Positions 1-8,293 of a DNA stretch of 64,000 nucleotides are shown piece by piece. The DNA is from Azospirillum griseum (GTDB lineage Bacteria; Pseudomonadota; Alphaproteobacteria; Azospirillales; Azospirillaceae), in contig NZ_RXMA01000022.1 in assembly GCF_003966125.1 (NCBI RefSeq), positions 27,352 to 91,351 of the forward strand, given 5' to 3'. Both the position numbers and the translations under genes were made by a program. The notes beneath the pieces were generated by a model that saw only the letters and a program-made list of their open reading frames with translations, was not told the DNA's origin and ran no database searches. How positions within the stretch are numbered: the first letter of the stretch is position 1; each line of letters opens with the position of its first letter.

Positions 1-1258
1 ACGCGTCGGACCGGTCGGGGTAGCCGGTGGGGGGCGGGCAGCCGAACAGGCGTTGGCCGCTGCTGTCCACCTCGTTCAACAGCCCGTTGGTGACGGTCAT
101 GTCCAACGCCGTGGCCCGCGCGAAGGAGGCCACCAGCTCCAGCGGACGCTTGACCTTGGCCGGTGGGGTGTCGGCAAAGGCCGGGGACAGGGCGATGGCG
201 CGGACCACGCGGGCGATCTGGTCGGGTTGGCGGCGGTTGTCCATCCACACCTGCGCGGCGGCCTTGACCAGGGTTTCCGGCGGGTCATCGGCCAGCAACC
301 GGGTGCACAGCTTGCGGCAGAGATGCAGCGCGGTGGCCGGGTGATCGGCGACCAGCGACAGAACCCGCCGCCCGTCGGCCATCGGCGGTTGATAGGGGTC
401 GAACTCCTGCCCCAGCACGCGTTTCTGATAATTGTCGTGCCAGCTTTCGACATAAACGAATCGCCCGGTCGCGGGCAACCGCTGCTCGCCGCCCAACCCC
501 GCCCCATCCTCCACCGCCCAGCCGGTGAAGGCGCGGGCGGCTTCATACACGTCCTGGTCGATGTACCCGGCGGGCTTGCCCGCCGTCGCCCCCGGCACGT
601 CGCGCCATTTGTTGTACAGCGCGTTCAGATAGGCCCCCCGGCCCAACCCGTGCAGTTCGAACAATTCGCGGGCGTAGTTTTCGTTGGCGCTGCCCGCGCG
701 GGACGACCGGTTGTTCAGATAGACCAGCATGGCGGTGCTGCCGCCCACCGCCTCCAGAAAATCCCGGAAATTGCCCAGGGCGTGGCGGCGGATGACGTCG
801 CGGTCATAGGCGGGCAGCGCCGCCGCCACCGCCTGTTCGCCCGCATAGACGTTGAAATGGTTGTGCCAGAAATCCGTCATCACCTCGCGCAATTGCCACC
901 GGCTGTGCACCGCCCGCAGCAGGGTTGCCGCCGCCACCTCCAGACGGGGAAACTGGCGTTCCGGCCCGGCAAACGGCTTCTTGCCGTCCGACAGCGGCCA
1001 CAAGGCGTCAATCGGTTTGGACAGGCTGGCGAGCGGGCGCATCTCCTCCACCGCCGCCCAGCCCTCGCCCGCGTCGTATTTGATCCGCAGGCGGCAAGCG
1101 TCCAAGGCGCTCTGGCAGGCGTCGTCCGGCCCGGTGTCGGGGGCAAGCTGCTCGTCCAGCCAACGCGGCAGGCCGACGCGCCGCAGCGCCTCCGCCTCTC
1201 CCGGTTTGGGGCCGAAGCCCAAGCGATTCAGCGCGCGGTGCGGCCATTCGCTGTCCAT
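1..1258 (-). CDS. DUF1800 domain-containing protein, 3' end cut by window edge
   Basis: The frame is open from ATG 1258 to the left edge, so about 419 residues are present and the C-terminus is missing. The start is set by an AGGAGG sequence six bases upstream. The N-terminus has the family pattern LNRLGFGPKPGE followed by GLPRWLDEQL, and a later block reads DHPATALHLCRKL, the DUF1800 core around its conserved HPATA segment. DUF1800 proteins are of unknown biochemical role; they are often exported and followed by a DUF1501 (sulfatase-like) partner, which here would lie beyond the edge. No clear signal peptide is visible at this start. The family call is firm, the function unknown. Confidence 0.85.
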   Translation of the reverse strand, partial: MDSEWPHRALNRLGFGPKPGEAEALRRVGLPRWLDEQLAPDTGPDDACQSALDACRLRIKYDAGEGWAAVEEMRPLASLSKPIDALWPLSDGKKPFAGPERQFPRLEVAAATLLRAVHSRWQLREVMTDFWHNHFNVYAGEQAVAAALPAYDRDVIRRHALGNFRDFLEAVGGSTAMLVYLNNRSSRAGSANENYARELFELHGLGRGAYLNALYNKWRDVPGATAGKPAGYIDQDVYEAARAFTGWAVEDGAGLGGEQRLPATGRFVYVESWHDNYQKRVLGQEFDPYQPPMADGRRVLSLVADHPATALHLCRKLCTRLLADDPPETLVKAAAQVWMDNRRQPDQIARVVRAIALSPAFADTPPAKVKRPLELVASFARATALDMTVTNGLLNEVDSSGQRLFGCPPPTGYPDRSDA

Positions 1259-1584
1259 CACCCGTCCTCCTGCAATGGATGCGACGAAGGCCGTCATCCT
1301 GCCCCCATTCGCCCCGGGCGCGTTGTTATTTTTGTGGGCCTGCCGCCACCGCCGCACGCGCGGTTTGTTGGCCGGTCGTTTAATAACAATGTCAGTAAAA
1401 TTCGATCCACAATGAAACAAAACCGTAATATTCGCACCCGTGACCAAAGACCCGTCACTGACATATCCTGGTAACGATTTGGAAAGAAGATTGACCTCAA
1501 AGTTGTTGCAACGCAGCATACGCCATCCCCGACCGTTCACAAGACACGCGCCCCTCCCCCGTCACAGCCGTGAAGGAAACGCCC
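1259..1584. other. Divergent intergenic region
   Basis: This 326-base gap separates the leftward DUF1800 gene from the rightward MCP/Cache gene. Its middle (about 1322-1510) is clearly AT-richer than its surroundings and must hold both promoters. A weak sigma-70-like hexamer TTGACC lies at 1491-1496 with CATACG about 20 bases downstream. I see no convincing RNA gene, terminator or repeat. Confidence 0.4.
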
Positions 1585-2628
1585 ATGTCCAATCCCGGCC
1601 ACTCCAATCCCGGCAACACCCTGTTCGATCTGTCGCGCGGCGTGCTGGACGTTGCGTCGCAAAAGGTCACGCGCATCGAGGAAATCACCCGCCGCATGAA
1701 GATGCTGGCGATGAACGCGCTGATCGAGGCGGCGCGCGCGGGTGACACCGGACGCGGCTTCGCCGTGGTGGCGAACGAGGTGTCGGACATCTCGACCCAG
1801 GTCAGCGGCATCACCAAGGAACTGAAATCGGAAATCGTCGCCCGCGTCGATCACCTGACCACCACCGGGACCGCCATCGTCCAGGAGATGCACGGCAAGC
1901 GGCTGGCCGACCTGTCGCTGAACATGATCGAGATCATCGACCGCAATCTGTATGAGCGATCCTGTGACGTGCGCTGGTGGGCCACCGACCGCGCGGTCGT
2001 CGATTGCGCCGCCAACCCGACGGAGGTCGCGCGCCGCCACGCCGCCCGCCGGTTGGGCGTGATCCTGGAATCCTACACCGTCTATCTCGATCTGTGGATC
2101 GCCGACCGCGACGGGCGGGTCATCGCCAACGGCCGCCCCGACCGTTACCACACCGCCCAATCCGCGTCGGTTGCCGAGGAGGCGTGGTTCCGTCAGGCGT
2201 TGGCAACCAAGGACGGCGGGGAGTTCGTGGTGGGGGATGTGGGCCGGAACCGGACGCTGGACGACCGCGTGGTCGCCACCTACGCCACCGCGATCCGCCG
2301 CAACGGCGACGCCAACGGCGAGGTCATCGGCGCGCTGGGCATCTTCTTCGATTGGGAACCCCAGGCCGCCGCCGTCGTGCAAGGCGTGCGGTTGGAGGAG
2401 GCGGAACGGGACCGCACGCGCTGCCTGCTGCTCGACGCCCGCCATCGGGTGATCGCCGCGTCCGACGGCCAGGGTGTGTTGACCGAAAGCCTGCCGTTGC
2501 GGCGCGGCGCCGACAGCATGGGCCATTACCGCGACCCGAAAGGGCGTTTGGTCGGCTACGCGTTGACCCCGGGTTACGAAACCTACAAAGGCATGGGCTG
2601 GTACGGGGTCATCGTTCAATCGCCTTGA
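1585..2628 (+). CDS. Soluble MCP-signalling-fragment / Cache-domain protein
   Basis: This is a 347-residue protein with no signal peptide or membrane segment. Residues about 25-80 hold an MCP hairpin-tip sequence ([20 protein letters not shown]), the part of chemoreceptors that contacts CheA/CheW. It is preceded by only about 40 residues of helix, so the long coiled coil of a normal receptor is missing. Residues about 130-345 look like a Cache-type ligand-binding domain (YLDLWIADRDGRVIANGRP, then WFRQAL, then a C-terminal YKGMGWYGVIV). Order is therefore signalling tip first and sensor last, the reverse of a usual MCP. ATG 1585 is preferred over GTG 1570 because AAGGAA at 1573-1578 is correctly spaced. 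A role in cytoplasmic chemosensing is inferred. Confidence 0.75.
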   Translation: MSNPGHSNPGNTLFDLSRGVLDVASQKVTRIEEITRRMKMLAMNALIEAARAGDTGRGFAVVANEVSDISTQVSGITKELKSEIVARVDHLTTTGTAIVQEMHGKRLADLSLNMIEIIDRNLYERSCDVRWWATDRAVVDCAANPTEVARRHAARRLGVILESYTVYLDLWIADRDGRVIANGRPDRYHTAQSASVAEEAWFRQALATKDGGEFVVGDVGRNRTLDDRVVATYATAIRRNGDANGEVIGALGIFFDWEPQAAAVVQGVRLEEAERDRTRCLLLDARHRVIAASDGQGVLTESLPLRRGADSMGHYRDPKGRLVGYALTPGYETYKGMGWYGVIVQSP

Positions 2629-2660
2629 ATTGAACGTTCATTTTGCTCACGCAACAATGG

Positions 2661-2921
2661 TCAGTGCGCGGTCATGCCGTGACAGTCGAAGGCACCGGAC
2701 ACCGCGCTGGCGTTGCGCAGCTCAACCGCCTCCACCAGATCGCGGATCTCCTCCGTCAACTCTTCGGCTCTCCACCCATGGCCATCGGCACCGGCGACGA
2801 CCAGCAGGCGCAAGGTGGTGCGCAGCAGGTCGCCAGTCTCCCACCCGTTTTGGCGTTCCGCGTCGCGTGCGGATTGAAGCAGGGACGTGGCGCAGGCCAA
2901 CACATCCTGTTCGATCTTCAT
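2661..2921 (-). CDS. Small hypothetical protein (86 aa)
   Basis: An 86-residue soluble, acidic, helical protein that I do not recognise. ATG 2921 is preceded by GGAGG at a good distance; an in-frame upstream ATG at 2960 would place the start inside a perfect inverted repeat and lacks a ribosome binding site. The protein is rich in Leu, Ala and Glu with no cysteine cluster or membrane segment. It converges with the preceding MCP/Cache gene and follows the DUF1636 gene on the same strand after a 97-base gap. The strong palindrome just upstream suggests tight regulation and supports that the gene is real. Confidence 0.6.
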   Translation of the reverse strand: MKIEQDVLACATSLLQSARDAERQNGWETGDLLRTTLRLLVVAGADGHGWRAEELTEEIRDLVEAVELRNASAVSGAFDCHGMTAH

Positions 2922-2934
2922 GACCCGTGCCTCC

Positions 2935-2967
2935 GCGCATATTGTTCGCAACGCAAACAATATGCGC
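2935..2967. promoter_or_regulatory. Perfect 12-bp inverted repeat, candidate operator
   Basis: The arms GCGCATATTGTT (2935-2946) and AACAATATGCGC (2956-2967) are exact reverse complements separated by nine bases. The repeat sits 14 bases upstream of the ATG of the 86-aa gene, where an operator would be expected. It is not followed by a T-run in either direction, so a terminator is unlikely. The protein that binds it is unknown. Confidence 0.6.
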
Positions 2968-3018
2968 GCCGCAACGCACGCTTGTCAAATGGCGCTTTGT
3001 GCTGAGGCGGGCACCGAC

Positions 3019-3420
3019 TTAGGTCTTGGTTTCCGAAGCTGGCATATCCGCAAAGGGAGGCATTCTGGACACGAAACGACCTTTGACTCCCTGAGGCCAT
3101 TGTTTGAACGGAACGAGTCCGTCCGGCGTCGCCGCGTAGGCGCGCAGATAGGCGATCAGCGTTTCGACGCTGGAATCGTCGGGGGGGAAATCGCCCAGAA
3201 CATAGCTCATCCGATCCGGCGCGCGCACGGCGACGGAGCAGGCGCGGCGGCAGCTCATCAAACAGCGCTGGCGGCGCAGGCGCACCAGCCCGGCCAGATC
3301 GGGCGCGTCGGCCAGGGCGCGTTCCATCCGTTCCACCAGCCGCGCGCCCGCCATCGGCCCGGCCTCCGGCGTGTCGCCGTCGCGACGGCAGGTTTCGCAA
3401 ACCAGAAGCTCGACGGACAT
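3019..3420 (-). CDS. DUF1636 family cysteine-rich protein
   Basis: A 133-residue protein of the DUF1636 family, which has a thioredoxin-like [2Fe-2S]-ferredoxin type arrangement. Visible cysteines are C8-x2-C11 near the N-terminus and C53-x3-C57-x3-C61 in the middle, followed by the family segment VAVRAPDRMSYVLGDF and a C-terminal KGRFVSRMPP. Members often occur near cobalamin or metal-related genes, but no such gene is adjacent here. It is divergent from the permease-kinase gene with a 200-base gap. The ribosome binding site for ATG 3420 is weak. The family call is good; the physiological role is unknown. Confidence 0.75.
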   Translation of the reverse strand: MSVELLVCETCRRDGDTPEAGPMAGARLVERMERALADAPDLAGLVRLRRQRCLMSCRRACSVAVRAPDRMSYVLGDFPPDDSSVETLIAYLRAYAATPDGLVPFKQWPQGVKGRFVSRMPPFADMPASETKT

Positions 3421-3620
3421 AATTCCGCTTTCAAAATGAAAAAGTGGGTGCCGACGGCTTCGCTGATGAAGCCCCCGCCGAATGGGCCAGAGCTAACGGG
3501 ACCGCCCGCCGCCTGTCAACCTCAGCCCCGCTTCCCGTCTTGCCAAGCGGTGACAAAGTTCGGACGATGCGATGCGGCGGGACGCACCCCACAAAACCGC
3601 GTTTGGAACGACAGGCGGGC

Positions 3621-6600
3621 ATGAGCGCACGGCAACGAATTGTTCGCGAACGTCGGCAATACAACCAGTTGGCCGCCGACCAGACGCTGGAGGATTACGC
3701 CCTGCGCTACACGGCGGAGCGGGCGCGGCGCTGGACGGCGTGGCGGGTCGCCAACACCGCCTTGGGGGCCATCTCCTTCCTCGCCTGCGAGGCGATCGGC
3801 GCGGCGGTGACGCTGACCTACGGCTTTGCCAACGCCATGGCCGCCATCCTGGCGGTCAGCCTGCTCAGCATCCTGGTCGGCCTGCCGATCACCTACCACG
3901 CCGCCAGATCGGGGGTGGACATCGACCTGTTGGCGCGCGGGGCGGGGTTCGGCTATCTGGGATCCACCATCACCTCGCTGGTCTACGCGTCCTTCACCTT
4001 CATCCTGTTTTCCATCGAGGCCAGCATCATGTCGGCCGGGCTTCAGATGGTGTTGGGAATCCCGGCCTGGATCGCCCACGTCATCAGCTCGCTGGCGGTG
4101 ATCCCCATCGCGGTCTACGGCATCCGCTTCATCAGCCGGATGCAGGTGGCCACGCAACCGATCTGGATCGCCCTGCAATGCGCCCCGCTGGCCTCGCTCG
4201 CCCTGCTGGACCGCGCGACGCTGGGCGAATGGGTCAGCCTGCCCGGCAGCGTGGGCGGGGACGGCCTGTCGCTGCTGCCCTTCGGCATGGCGGCGTCGGT
4301 GCTGCTGTCGCTGCTGCCGCAGATCGGCGAGCAGGTGGATTATCTGCGCTTCCTGCCGCCGGTGGCGCGGGTTGGGCGGGCGCGCTGGTGGACGGCGATG
4401 CTGGTCGGCGGCCCCGGCTGGGTGCTGATCGGCGGGTTGAAGCTGGTCGCCGGGTCGCTGCTGGCCTTTCTGGCGATGAAACACGGCCTGTCGGCGGAGG
4501 ACGCCGCGCAGCCGACGCACATGTACCATCTGGCCTTTCTCGACCTGTCCGGGTCGCCGGGGGTGGCGCTGGCGCTGACCGGCATCTTTGTCGTCGTCTG
4601 CCAGATGAAAATCAACGTCACCAACGCCTATGCCGGGTCCATCGCCTGGTCGAATTTCTTTTCCCGCCTGACCCGCAGCCATCCGGGCCGCGTCGTCTGG
4701 CTGGTCTTCAACGTGCTGTTGGCGCTGCTGTTGATGGAAATCGGCATTCTCGGCGTCATCGAAAGCATTCTGGGGCTGTACGCCAACGTCGCCGTCGGCT
4801 GGCTGGGGGCCGTCGCCGCCGATCTGGCGATCAACAAACCCTTGGGCTTCAGCCCCCGCCACATCGAGTTCAAGCGCGCCCATCTGTTCGACATCAACCC
4901 GGTGGGGGTGGGGGCGATGGGGCTGTCGGTGCTGTGCTCCACCAGCGCCTTTTTCGGCCTGCTGGGGCCGGTCGCCCAGGCGCTGGCCCCCTTTTTGGGG
5001 TTGGTGGTCGCCTTTGCCGCCGCCCCGCTGATCGCTTGGCGGACGCAGGGGCGCTACTACCTCGCCCGCCCCAACAGCGGGTTGCCGGAGGGCACGGCCG
5101 AGCTGCGCTGCTCCATCTGCGAAAACACCTTTGAGCGCAGCGACATGGCCCATTGCCCGGCCTATGACGCGCCGATCTGCTCGCTCTGCTGCACGCTGGA
5201 GGCCCGCTGCCACGATCTGTGCAAGACCAACAGCCGCTTTGCCGACCAGATCGCCCACTTCCTGCAAGGGGTTCTGCCGCGCCGGATCGCGGCGGGGGTG
5301 CACAGTCGGACCGGCCATTTCATCGGGGTGATGACGCTGTTCACGCTGGTGATCGGCGGCGTCCTGCTGGTCATCGATTTCCAATACGCCAACGCCGAGG
5401 CCGCCGAACGCGCCGCCATCCACACCGCGCTGACCGGCGTGTTCATCTGCCTGTTCATCCTGTCGGGCGTGGCGGCGTGGCTGCTGGTGCTGGCCCACGA
5501 AAGCCGACAAAAGGCCGAAGAGGAAACCGCCCGGCAAACCGCCATGCTGATGGACGAAATCGCCGCGCACGAACGCACCGACGCCGCCCTGCAAAAGGCC
5601 AAGGAGGTGGCCGAGGCCGCAAACGCCGCCAAAAGCCGCTACATCATCGGCGTCAGCCACGAAATCCGCGCGCCGCTGAACGCCATTTCCGGCTACGCCC
5701 AATTGCTGGAGCGCGACACCAGCAGCCGCCCGCAGGACGCCGTCCGCGTCATCCGCCGCAGCGCCGAGCATCTGTCCAACCTGATCGACGGTTTGCTGGA
5801 CATCTCGAAGATCGAATCGGGCCTGCGCCGCCTGAGCCGCGACAAGATCAACCTGATCGAGTTCCTGGACCAGCTCGCCGACATGTTCCGCATCCAGGCC
5901 GCCGCCAAGGGGCTGGAGTTCCGCTACGAGCGGGTGCGCCACCTGCCCAGCCACGTCCACAGCGACAGCAAGATCCTGCGGCAAATCCTGATCAATCTGC
6001 TGTCAAACGCGGTGAAATACACCGAAAAGGGCCATGTCGCCCTGACCGTGCGCTACCGCAGCCAGACCGCCGAATTCGAAATCGCCGACAGCGGCATCGG
6101 CATCCGTCCCGAGGATCTCGACCGCGTGTTCGAACCGTTCGAACGCGGCCACGGCAGCGCCGTGCGCACCATCCCCGGCACCGGGCTGGGCCTGACCATC
6201 ACCCGGCTGCTGACCCGGATCATGGGCGGGGATCTGACCCTGCGCAGCCGGTTGGGCGAGGGCAGCGCCTTCACCGTGCGGTTGATGCTGGCCGAGGCGA
6301 TGCACAAGCCGGGGGTGGAGCCGACCCGCCGCCCGATCTGCGGTTTCGCCGGGCCGCCGATCAAGGTGCTGCTGGCCGACGACGACCGCGACCATCTGGC
6401 GATGATGGCGGCGCTGCTCGCCCCGCTGGGCTTCACCCTGTTCACCGCGACGGACGCCGCCGCCTGTCTGGCCCTGGCGGCGGATTGCCAACCCGATCTG
6501 GCCCTGCTCGACATCTCCATGCCCGGCGAGAGCGGGTGGGACGTGGCCGACGGGCTGCGCCGCCTGTTCGGCGACCGCATCCGCATCATCATGGTGTCGG

Positions 6601-7091
6601 CCAACGCCTATGAGGCGCAGGGGCCGGGCGACGGGCGCGCGCCGCACAACGCCTTTGTCGCCAAACCCATCGAGATCAACGCCCTGCTCGACCAGATCCA
6701 GGCGCTGACCGGTCTGGAGTGGATTCACAGTGGCGGTGGGGGCGACCCCGCCCCACCCGCCCCATCCCTTCCCCCCTCTCCTCCCCCTCCCGCCGCGCTT
6801 GCGCCGGAGTCGGCCACCGCCCCGGCGGTTGGGCCGTCTCCCACCCTGTTGCGACACATCGACGACCTGCGCCAACTGGGTCGGATCGGCTACATTCGGG
6901 GGATCGAGGCCAAGTTGCGCGAGATCGAGGCGGAGGAGGACGCCACCACCCGCCCCGTGGTCGAACGGCTGCGGGCGTTGTTGCGCGCCTTTGATCTGAA
7001 GGGCTACATGCGTAGCCTGGAGGAGATCGCCGCGACGCTCCGCCCCAGCGATGAAGGCCCCAAAGAAGCAGGCCCCCGGGATGAAGGTTGA
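3621..7091 (+). CDS. NCS1 permease-hybrid histidine kinase fusion
   Basis: A 1156-residue sensor whose first roughly 480 residues are a multi-pass transporter of the nucleobase:cation symporter-1 (cytosine/purine permease) type: TLEDYALRY, then NTALGAISFLACEAIG and about twelve hydrophobic segments. A cysteine-rich motif follows (C497-x2-C500, then further cysteines to residue 534), then two membrane helices, HisKA with phospho-acceptor H680 (SHEIRAPLN), HATPase boxes near 790 (LLSNAVKYTEKG) and 854 (GTGLGLTI), and a receiver domain with D964 (LLDISMP). A proline-rich linker leads to a helical C-terminal extension. Transporter-kinase fusions are known in CbrA (SLC5 type); this one uses an NCS1 module. 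ATG 3621 removes an improbable 59-residue leader. It probably signals to the adjacent regulator. Confidence 0.85.
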   Translation: MSARQRIVRERRQYNQLAADQTLEDYALRYTAERARRWTAWRVANTALGAISFLACEAIGAAVTLTYGFANAMAAILAVSLLSILVGLPITYHAARSGVDIDLLARGAGFGYLGSTITSLVYASFTFILFSIEASIMSAGLQMVLGIPAWIAHVISSLAVIPIAVYGIRFISRMQVATQPIWIALQCAPLASLALLDRATLGEWVSLPGSVGGDGLSLLPFGMAASVLLSLLPQIGEQVDYLRFLPPVARVGRARWWTAMLVGGPGWVLIGGLKLVAGSLLAFLAMKHGLSAEDAAQPTHMYHLAFLDLSGSPGVALALTGIFVVVCQMKINVTNAYAGSIAWSNFFSRLTRSHPGRVVWLVFNVLLALLLMEIGILGVIESILGLYANVAVGWLGAVAADLAINKPLGFSPRHIEFKRAHLFDINPVGVGAMGLSVLCSTSAFFGLLGPVAQALAPFLGLVVAFAAAPLIAWRTQGRYYLARPNSGLPEGTAELRCSICENTFERSDMAHCPAYDAPICSLCCTLEARCHDLCKTNSRFADQIAHFLQGVLPRRIAAGVHSRTGHFIGVMTLFTLVIGGVLLVIDFQYANAEAAERAAIHTALTGVFICLFILSGVAAWLLVLAHESRQKAEEETARQTAMLMDEIAAHERTDAALQKAKEVAEAANAAKSRYIIGVSHEIRAPLNAISGYAQLLERDTSSRPQDAVRVIRRSAEHLSNLIDGLLDISKIESGLRRLSRDKINLIEFLDQLADMFRIQAAAKGLEFRYERVRHLPSHVHSDSKILRQILINLLSNAVKYTEKGHVALTVRYRSQTAEFEIADSGIGIRPEDLDRVFEPFERGHGSAVRTIPGTGLGLTITRLLTRIMGGDLTLRSRLGEGSAFTVRLMLAEAMHKPGVEPTRRPICGFAGPPIKVLLADDDRDHLAMMAALLAPLGFTLFTATDAAACLALAADCQPDLALLDISMPGESGWDVADGLRRLFGDRIRIIMVSANAYEAQGPGDGRAPHNAFVAKPIEINALLDQIQALTGLEWIHSGGGGDPAPPAPSLPPSPPPPAALAPESATAPAVGPSPTLLRHIDDLRQLGRIGYIRGIEAKLREIEAEEDATTRPVVERLRALLRAFDLKGYMRSLEEIAATLRPSDEGPKEAGPRDEG

Positions 7092-7097
7092 GCCGAG

Positions 7098-8024
7098 ATG
7101 AAGCGCCGCGACATGATCCTGGTGGTGGACGACACGCCCGACACGCTGGGATTCCTCACCGAAGCCATCGAACAGGCCGACCTGACCGTGCTGGTTGCGG
7201 TGGATGGCGAAAGCGCGCTCGATCTGCTGGGCCAGATCACCCCTGACCTGATCCTGATGGACGCGATGATGCCGGGGCTGGACGGGTTCGAAACCTGCCG
7301 ACGGTTGAAACAGGTCCCCCACCTGTCGCATCTGCCCGTCATCTTCATGACCGGCCTCAGCGACACCGAACATGTGGTGAAGGGGTTGGAGGCGGGCGGC
7401 GTCGATTACGTCACCAAACCGATCATCGTCGATGAGCTGATCGCCCGCATCCGCGTGCATCTGACCAACGCCCGCGTCTCCTATGGCGCGCGCGCCGCGC
7501 TGGACGCCACCGGGCGGTTTCTGCTCGCCACCAACGGCGACGGTCGTCTCCTGTGGTGCACGCCGCAGGCCGAACGGTTGCTGCACGGCCTGTTGCCGGG
7601 ACCGGACGGGGCGGCCTCCCCGCTCGCCGCCACCCTGTCGGCGGGGTTGAACCGCCTGCGCCGCGCCCCCGCCGGGCCGCAGGACAGCTTCCGGCTGGAG
7701 GTTCCTGACGGCGACGGGGTGCGGACGCTCGATTTCGCCTATCTCAGCCCGGCCAGCCCGGACGAGTTCCTGTTCCGCCTGAGCGAACCCACCGCCGGGC
7801 GGCAGGAGGCGATCCTGCGCGACGCGCTGGGCCTGACCGCGCGCGAGGCCGAGGTGCTGCTGTGGATCGCCAACGGCAAGGCCAACCGCGACATCGGCGA
7901 GATCCTGGGCATCAGCCCGCGCACGGTGAACAAGCATCTGGAACAGGTGTTTTCCAAGCTGGGCGTCGAAAACCGCGCGTCCGCCGCCGCATTGGCCATC
8001 CGGGCGCTGGCCGCCAAGGGCTGA
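7098..8024 (+). CDS. LuxR-family response regulator
   Basis: A 308-residue regulator. The N-terminal receiver starts VVDDTPDTLGFL with probable phospho-acceptor D55 (LILMDAMMPG) and ends with the VTKP lysine motif. A middle region of about 100 residues resembles a degenerate PAS-like linker. The C-terminus is a LuxR/NarL helix-turn-helix (LTAREAEVLLWIANGKANRDI, then SPRTVNKHLEQVFSKLGVENR). The gene begins six bases after the stop of the permease-kinase, so the pair is co-transcribed and almost certainly forms one phosphorelay. Targets are not visible; the MCP gene immediately downstream, with a palindrome in its promoter, is a possible one by position only. Confidence 0.88.
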   Translation: MKRRDMILVVDDTPDTLGFLTEAIEQADLTVLVAVDGESALDLLGQITPDLILMDAMMPGLDGFETCRRLKQVPHLSHLPVIFMTGLSDTEHVVKGLEAGGVDYVTKPIIVDELIARIRVHLTNARVSYGARAALDATGRFLLATNGDGRLLWCTPQAERLLHGLLPGPDGAASPLAATLSAGLNRLRRAPAGPQDSFRLEVPDGDGVRTLDFAYLSPASPDEFLFRLSEPTAGRQEAILRDALGLTAREAEVLLWIANGKANRDIGEILGISPRTVNKHLEQVFSKLGVENRASAAALAIRALAAKG

Positions 8025-8110
8025 GTTGCCCACCCCCGCGCGTTTCCCGCGCGGCCCCTGCACGCGCTCCATCGGCCACCCTGCGCCGCACGACGTTCGG
8101 TTGTTTTAAA

Positions 8111-8159
8111 TAATTCAGTTTGAATTAGTTATTGACGCGCGTCTTATTGTTCGTAACAC
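8111..8159 (+). promoter_or_regulatory. Promoter with upstream palindrome, MCP gene
   Basis: A sigma-70-like promoter is readable as TTGACG at 8132-8137 and TAACAC at 8154-8159 with a 16-base spacer. Just upstream is the exact inverted repeat TAATTCA-gtt-TGAATTA (8111-8127) within an AT-rich stretch. The position suggests an activator or repressor site for the downstream chemoreceptor. The leader to ATG 8294 would be about 130 bases. Confidence 0.45.
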
Positions 8160-8293
8160 TATCAATCAAAACCAACACCAAACGACCGATTGTTGCGCGC
8201 AACAGCCGCCCCCAGACCGGCGATGGGAGGCGGTGGCCATCAAACGGCGATCGTCAAACGCACCCAAAATCCGCCGGGGAGGAAGGCATCATC

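Noticed and set aside
3421..3620. A possible riboswitch (cobalamin type) upstream of the DUF1636 gene, prompted by GC-rich hairpins such as GGCTTC/GAAGCC.
   Set aside because: None of the conserved cobalamin, SAM, TPP or glycine riboswitch core sequences could be matched.
3522..5984. An 820-codon minus-strand frame across the permease-kinase, and similar frames at 10386-12551, 12740-14611, 15995-18004 and 54521-56521.
   Set aside because: All lie opposite well-supported genes and show Arg/Gln/His/Gly-rich shadow composition.
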